Source of the DNA: an uncultured Methanobrevibacter sp.
GTDB taxonomy: Archaea; Methanobacteriota; Methanobacteria; Methanobacteriales; Methanobacteriaceae
Direction: 5' to 3'
DNA: 16,904 bases
NCBI GenBank assembly: GCA_900319985.1
Contig: ONQL01000066.1
Span: 1-16,904 of the forward strand
Shown here: positions 13,948 to 16,904 of the stretch, piece after piece
Layout of the letters: each line of letters starts with the position of its first letter
Position numbering within the stretch: the stretch's first letter is position 1
Made by a program: the position numbers and the translations under genes
The notes under the pieces: generated by a model
The model's database searches: none
The model's input: only the letters and a program-made list of their open reading frames with translations
What the model was told of the DNA's origin: nothing

Positions 13948-14997
13948 GTGGTAAATGTTGGTGTTCTTGGTGCAACTGGAATGGTTGGTCAAAGATTTAT
14001 TCAATTGCTAGCTGATCATCCTGATTTTGAAATTACTGCCTTGGCTGCTTCTTCCAGGTCTGCTGGTAAAAGATATGAAGATGCAACCACATGGTATATG
14101 GATGATGAAATGCCTGAATCTGTGAGGGATATTGTAGTTACAGAAACCAATCCTGATGCAATGGATAATGATGTTGATATTGTATTCTCTTCTCTTCCAG
14201 CTGATTTCGCACTAAAAGTTGAAAAGGAATTTGCTAAAGATTATGTTGTTGCAAGTAATGCTAGTGCTCATAGGATGAAGAAAAATATTCCATTGGTGAT
14301 TCCTGAAGTCAATCCGGAATGTTTGGACATGATTGATGCTCAGCAAAAGGAAAATGACTGGGATGGATTCATTGTTACCAATCCTAACTGTTCAACTATT
14401 GCTTTAGCTTTAACATTAAAACCTATTGTTGACAATTTTAATGTGAATTCTGTTAGGGTCTCAACCATGCAGGCTGTATCTGGTGCAGGTTATAATGGTG
14501 TTCCTTCAATGGCTATCGTGGATAACCTTGTTCCTTATATTGGTGGTGAAGAAGAGAAAATGGAAAGTGAATCACTCTATCTGTTGGGTTCATATGATGG
14601 TAATGACATGGTTCGTGCAGACTTCAAATTAAGTGCATCTTGTCATAGGGTGGCCGTAATTGATGGTCATACTGAAGCAGTATTCATCGAGTTGGATGAT
14701 GACTTTGACATTGCTGATGTAAAAGATAGTATGGCAAATTTCAAAGGTTTACCGCAAGAACTTAATTTATTCTCAGCTCCAAAAAATCCTGTGATTATTA
14801 GGGAAGAAGAAAACAGACCTCAACCTAGAATGGACAGAGGTGCCGGAAATGGTATGGCTGTTAGTGTTGGTAGGTTAAGAAAAGACCAAGTATTTGATAA
14901 TAGTTTCAAATATGTTCTTGTAGGTCATAATACTATTCGTGGTGCTGCTGGAGCATCTATATTAAATGCTGAGTTGATTAATGATAAAATCTTATGA
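13948..14997 (+). CDS. asd: Aspartate-semialdehyde dehydrogenase, archaeal/fungal type
   Basis: It reduces aspartyl phosphate from LysC to aspartate semialdehyde with NADPH, which supplies DapA. The 349-residue protein has GATGMVG (8-14), the nucleophile C148 in VTNPNCSTIAL, SGAGYNG, and a general-base histidine (H241) in SCHRVAVIDGHTE, then the C-terminal GNGMAVSVGRLRKD. I start at the GTG at 13948, giving MVNVGVLGATG. GGTGAT (13938-13943) lies four nt before it. An in-frame GTG at 13939 lies inside that site, and the ATG at 13946 is in another frame that stops at once. It is the last gene of the lysC-dapA-dapB-asd operon, and long T-runs follow. The order is out of pathway sequence (asd acts second), which is common in methanogens. 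Confidence 0.95.
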   Translation: MVNVGVLGATGMVGQRFIQLLADHPDFEITALAASSRSAGKRYEDATTWYMDDEMPESVRDIVVTETNPDAMDNDVDIVFSSLPADFALKVEKEFAKDYVVASNASAHRMKKNIPLVIPEVNPECLDMIDAQQKENDWDGFIVTNPNCSTIALALTLKPIVDNFNVNSVRVSTMQAVSGAGYNGVPSMAIVDNLVPYIGGEEEKMESESLYLLGSYDGNDMVRADFKLSASCHRVAVIDGHTEAVFIELDDDFDIADVKDSMANFKGLPQELNLFSAPKNPVIIREEENRPQPRMDRGAGNGMAVSVGRLRKDQVFDNSFKYVLVGHNTIRGAAGASILNAELINDKIL

Positions 14998-15019
14998 TTT
15001 TATTCATTTATTCTTATTA

Positions 15020-15058
15020 TTTTTTTTAATATTTTTTGTTTTTTCCTTCTTGTTTCTA
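15020..15058 (+). terminator. Poly-T terminator of the lysine operon
   Basis: Successive runs of eight, six and six T with little else follow asd by 25-60 nt. No hairpin is visible, as is usual for archaeal U-tract termination. Confidence 0.6.
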
Positions 15059-15099
15059 TCTGTTTTTAATTTTATTTTTAGGTTATTTTAAGGGTTTAA

Positions 15100-15227
15100 T
15101 TTAAATAGTATAAAATTAATATTTTATATCAAGGAATTATATTGTACAATGCATCGAAATTTTCAAATTCATTAATATTTGTAATTTGAAATTGGTATTG
15201 GGATAAAAATTTTAACTAAGGGATAGA
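15100..15227 (+). promoter_or_regulatory. Promoter and leader of the repeat-protein gene
   Basis: TTTAAATA (15100-15107) is a TATA candidate predicting transcription from about 15130 and a leader of roughly 95-100 nt, long for this window. The leader contains a perfect 9-bp inverted repeat, TTTCAAATT (15161-15169) and AATTTGAAA (15183-15191), with a 13-nt spacer, which could be an RNA hairpin or an operator. A weak GGGAT ribosome binding site lies before the ATG at 15228. Confidence 0.45.
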
Positions 15228-16571
15228 ATGGAAATAGGAATTGATGCTGAAAAAGATACTTTGCAATCTTTAATTCGGTCTTGCCTATTGGAGCTTAATC
15301 GGCTTAAATTAGATTTAACAAAGCTCGAAGTAGAAAAAGCAAATGATAATACTCCATTAAGGATAAAAGAACTCGAAAAAGACATTGTAGAAAAGGAAAA
15401 AGAAGTTTCTGTTATTAAATTCAAAGCTGAAGATGAAATTAATCTCTTGAAAAAACAGCTTGACGAGAAGGATATTTTAATTAAAAATCAGGAAGATAGG
15501 ATTTATGAACTGGATTATGTTAATAACTCTCTTGATGAAATTAAAGATTACTTCGCAGAACAATTGAGAGATTACAAGAAAAAAGAATTATCTGATGTTA
15601 ATGAAAGATTAAACGAATCTTTCAAGAGCATTGCTGAAAAAGATGCTCAAATCAATAATCTTTCTAGATCAATTGATGAATATAAAATCAAAGTTCTTAA
15701 ACTAGAGAATAACGTTGAATTTCAGAATCAAATCATGGAACTTGAAAAGCAGATTGAACTTAAAGACAATGAGATTATAACCAAGGAAAATGAGATTGTC
15801 CAAAGAGATAATCAGTTAAATCTCTTAAAGGAAAAAACTATTCCTAAAGAAGAGTATGATGAGTTGCAATCACGGTTTGAATCTGAAATCAGTGCTATGG
15901 ATAATGAAATCACTAATTTGAAGGAAAAAACTATTCCTAAAGAAGAGTATGATGAGTTGCAATCAAGATTTAACTCTGAAATTAGTGCTATGGATACTGA
16001 AATTACTAATTTAAAAGAACAATCTATCCCAAAAGAAGAGTATAATAATCTACAATCTAAATTTGAAACTGAAATTAGTAATTTGGATGGCATGCTTACT
16101 ATCCTTAAAGAAAAAACTATTCCTAAAGAAGAGCATCTTTCCGTTAAAACTAAATTAGAAAGTCAGCTTGCCGCTACCAGTACTGAATTGGAGTATCTAA
16201 AAGAAAAAACTATTCCTCGTGAAGATTATGTTTCACTTCAAACAAAATTGGAAAGTGAACTTGCGGCTAAAAACACTGAACTCCAATACTTAAAAGAAAA
16301 AACTATTCCTCGTGAAGATTATGTTTCACTTCAAACAAAATTGGAAAGTGAAATTAACACCAAAGATAGTGAACTCAGATATTTGAGGGAACAAACTATT
16401 CCTAAAGAGGATTATCTTAAACTTCAAAATGAGTTGAATAGGAAAAATGATAAAATTAAAAGGTTGGAAGAAATCAATACTTTCTTCAATGAGCTTCAGG
16501 AAGAACAAGAGGCTTATGAGACTATGGATTCAACTCCTCCTTTTAGATTAGAGAAAAAACAAGGTAGATAA
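15228..16571 (+). CDS. Coiled-coil protein with seven 31-residue tandem repeats
   Basis: I do not recognise this 447-residue protein. Residues 1-199 are a charged, heptad-like coiled coil (LELNRLKLDLTKLEVEKAND, IKELEKDIVEKEKEV, NQIMELEKQIELKDNEI). Residues 200-416 are seven units of exactly 31 residues with no gaps, each opening with L-(K/R)-E-(K/Q)-(T/S)-I-P-(K/R)-E-(E/D) and continuing with a helical stretch ending in a hydrophobic and acidic pattern. The last 31 residues are a non-repeat tail (FFNELQEEQEAYETM, then PPFRLEKKQGR). The proline at position 7 of each unit should break or cap the helix, so the rod is probably a chain of about 25-residue helices joined by kinks. There is no signal peptide, membrane segment or cysteine-rich site, so it is expected in the cytosol. 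It has its own promoter and stands alone after the lysine operon. A structural, scaffold or filament role is a guess. ORF quality (length, codon use, conserved repeat) is strong. Confidence 0.85.
   Translation: MEIGIDAEKDTLQSLIRSCLLELNRLKLDLTKLEVEKANDNTPLRIKELEKDIVEKEKEVSVIKFKAEDEINLLKKQLDEKDILIKNQEDRIYELDYVNNSLDEIKDYFAEQLRDYKKKELSDVNERLNESFKSIAEKDAQINNLSRSIDEYKIKVLKLENNVEFQNQIMELEKQIELKDNEIITKENEIVQRDNQLNLLKEKTIPKEEYDELQSRFESEISAMDNEITNLKEKTIPKEEYDELQSRFNSEISAMDTEITNLKEQSIPKEEYNNLQSKFETEISNLDGMLTILKEKTIPKEEHLSVKTKLESQLAATSTELEYLKEKTIPREDYVSLQTKLESELAAKNTELQYLKEKTIPREDYVSLQTKLESEINTKDSELRYLREQTIPKEDYLKLQNELNRKNDKIKRLEEINTFFNELQEEQEAYETMDSTPPFRLEKKQGR
15825..16475 (+). repeat. Seven tandem 93-bp repeats inside the coiled-coil gene
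   Basis: Units start at 15825, 15918, 16011, 16104, 16197, 16290 and 16383, each 93 bp, in frame, without length variation. Units 5 and 6 share an unbroken 62-nt identity (16198-16259 and 16291-16352). Units 1 and 2 are also nearly identical at DNA level. The other units have diverged in sequence but not in length. This fits recent unit duplication on top of an older array under selection for its period. Confidence 0.95.
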
Positions 16572-16828
16572 TTTTTACCTATCTTTTCTTTACCTTTTTT
16601 TTAATAGTTTTATAATAGTTTTTTCATATTTCTACTTTTTTCAATATTGAATCTATATGTTGTTGTGACTTAGATATTATTAGAATAACTATGCATCATA
16701 TAATTGATGGGACATACAATTATCTTCATAGTTTAGGTTATTCTTATTAAAATAATCTGGGATTACTTTCATATTCTGGGGCGTATTTTTTTAATCATAT
16801 TATGGTTTGCTTTTTTCTTACTTTTATT
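16572..16828. other. Gene-free AT-rich stretch
   Basis: The first 55 nt hold T-runs (an eight-T run at 16595-16602, a six-T run at about 16619-16624), a likely terminator for the repeat-protein gene, with TAATAGTTTTA-like units repeated at 16602 and 16613. From about 16630 to 16828 I see no convincing ORF on either strand, no tRNA-like fold and no long repeat. Confidence 0.5.
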
Positions 16829-16904
16829 TACTTTATACCATAAAGTATTTATATAACCTTAAACTCATGTATTATGTAGAAAGGTTTAGTCAACACTAAA
16901 ACTT
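16829..16904 (+). promoter_or_regulatory. Promoter with two flanking inverted repeats for a gene beyond the window
   Basis: TACTTTAT-ACC-ATAAAGTA (16829-16847) is a perfect 8-bp inverted repeat directly upstream of a strong TATA box (TTTATATAA, 16848-16856), so it covers the position where TFB contacts DNA. About 25 nt after the TATA box, at the expected transcript start, a second inverted repeat (16881-16904) has arms AAGGTTTAGT and ACTAAAACTT around CAAC, pairing at nine of ten positions. No gene start lies inside the window after it. Confidence 0.5.

Noticed and set aside
15825..16475. Regular 93-bp periodicity resembling a CRISPR-like or satellite array
   Set aside because: The units are contiguous with no unique spacers, lie in one open frame, and encode a consistent 31-residue protein motif.
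1..16904. Mobile element, defence island, toxin-antitoxin pair or prophage
   Set aside because: No transposase, integrase, terminal inverted repeats, target-site duplications, nuclease or toxin motifs are visible. Gene content is almost entirely core metabolism and information processing.

Overview
The window comes from an AT-rich euryarchaeal chromosome, most likely a methanogen of the Methanobacteriales (Methanobrevibacter-like). The evidence is: archaeal TATA boxes about 25 nt upstream of starts, GGTGAT-type ribosome binding sites, poly-T terminators, tRNAs without an encoded CCA, archaeal-type shikimate kinase (GHMP fold), archaeal Elp3, ribosomal protein S17e, a Ski2/Hel308-like helicase, and methanogen-restricted families (DUF2098, DUF2115). 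From memory, several of these genes (asd, dapB, dapA, lysC, S17e, chorismate mutase, shikimate kinase, thioredoxin, DUF2115, deoC) also lie in one neighbourhood in Methanothermobacter thermautotrophicus. If so, most of the window is ancestral core genome and not an island.

Layout. 1-98: the 3' end of one tRNA and a complete tRNA-Phe. 172-309: a possible hydrophobic micro-ORF, then a hairpin shared with the convergent deoC. 299-2703 (minus): a divergent deoC and an elp3 broken by an out-of-frame internal deletion. 2812-3398 (plus): a PRC-barrel protein and a DUF2098 protein. 3419-5491 (minus): a Ski2/Hel308-like helicase, probably leaderless. 5630-7008 (plus): a CPHC thioredoxin-like protein and CbiD (corrinoid synthesis). 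7005-8044 (minus): two adjacent, diverged DUF2115 paralogues. 8303-10251 (plus): a GT4 glycosyltransferase overlapping archaeal shikimate kinase by 4 nt. 10356-10881 (plus): chorismate mutase overlapping ribosomal protein S17e, whose C-terminus looks abnormal. 10994-14997 (plus): the lysine/diaminopimelate operon lysC-dapA-dapB-asd. 15228-16571 (plus): a 447-residue coiled-coil protein carrying seven exact-length 31-residue repeats. 16572-16904: a gene-free stretch ending in a promoter flanked by two inverted repeats, belonging to a gene beyond the window.

Metabolic logic. LysC, Asd, DapA and DapB carry aspartate to tetrahydrodipicolinate, on the way to lysine. Shikimate kinase and chorismate mutase serve aromatic amino acid synthesis. 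CbiD serves the corrinoid needed by methanogenic methyltransferases. I do not see a clear new multi-gene system. The observations most worth checking are the 31-residue repeat protein, the two lesions in conserved genes (elp3, S17e), the substituted active site of the DeoC homologue, the DUF2115 pair, and the palindrome-flanked promoter at the right edge.
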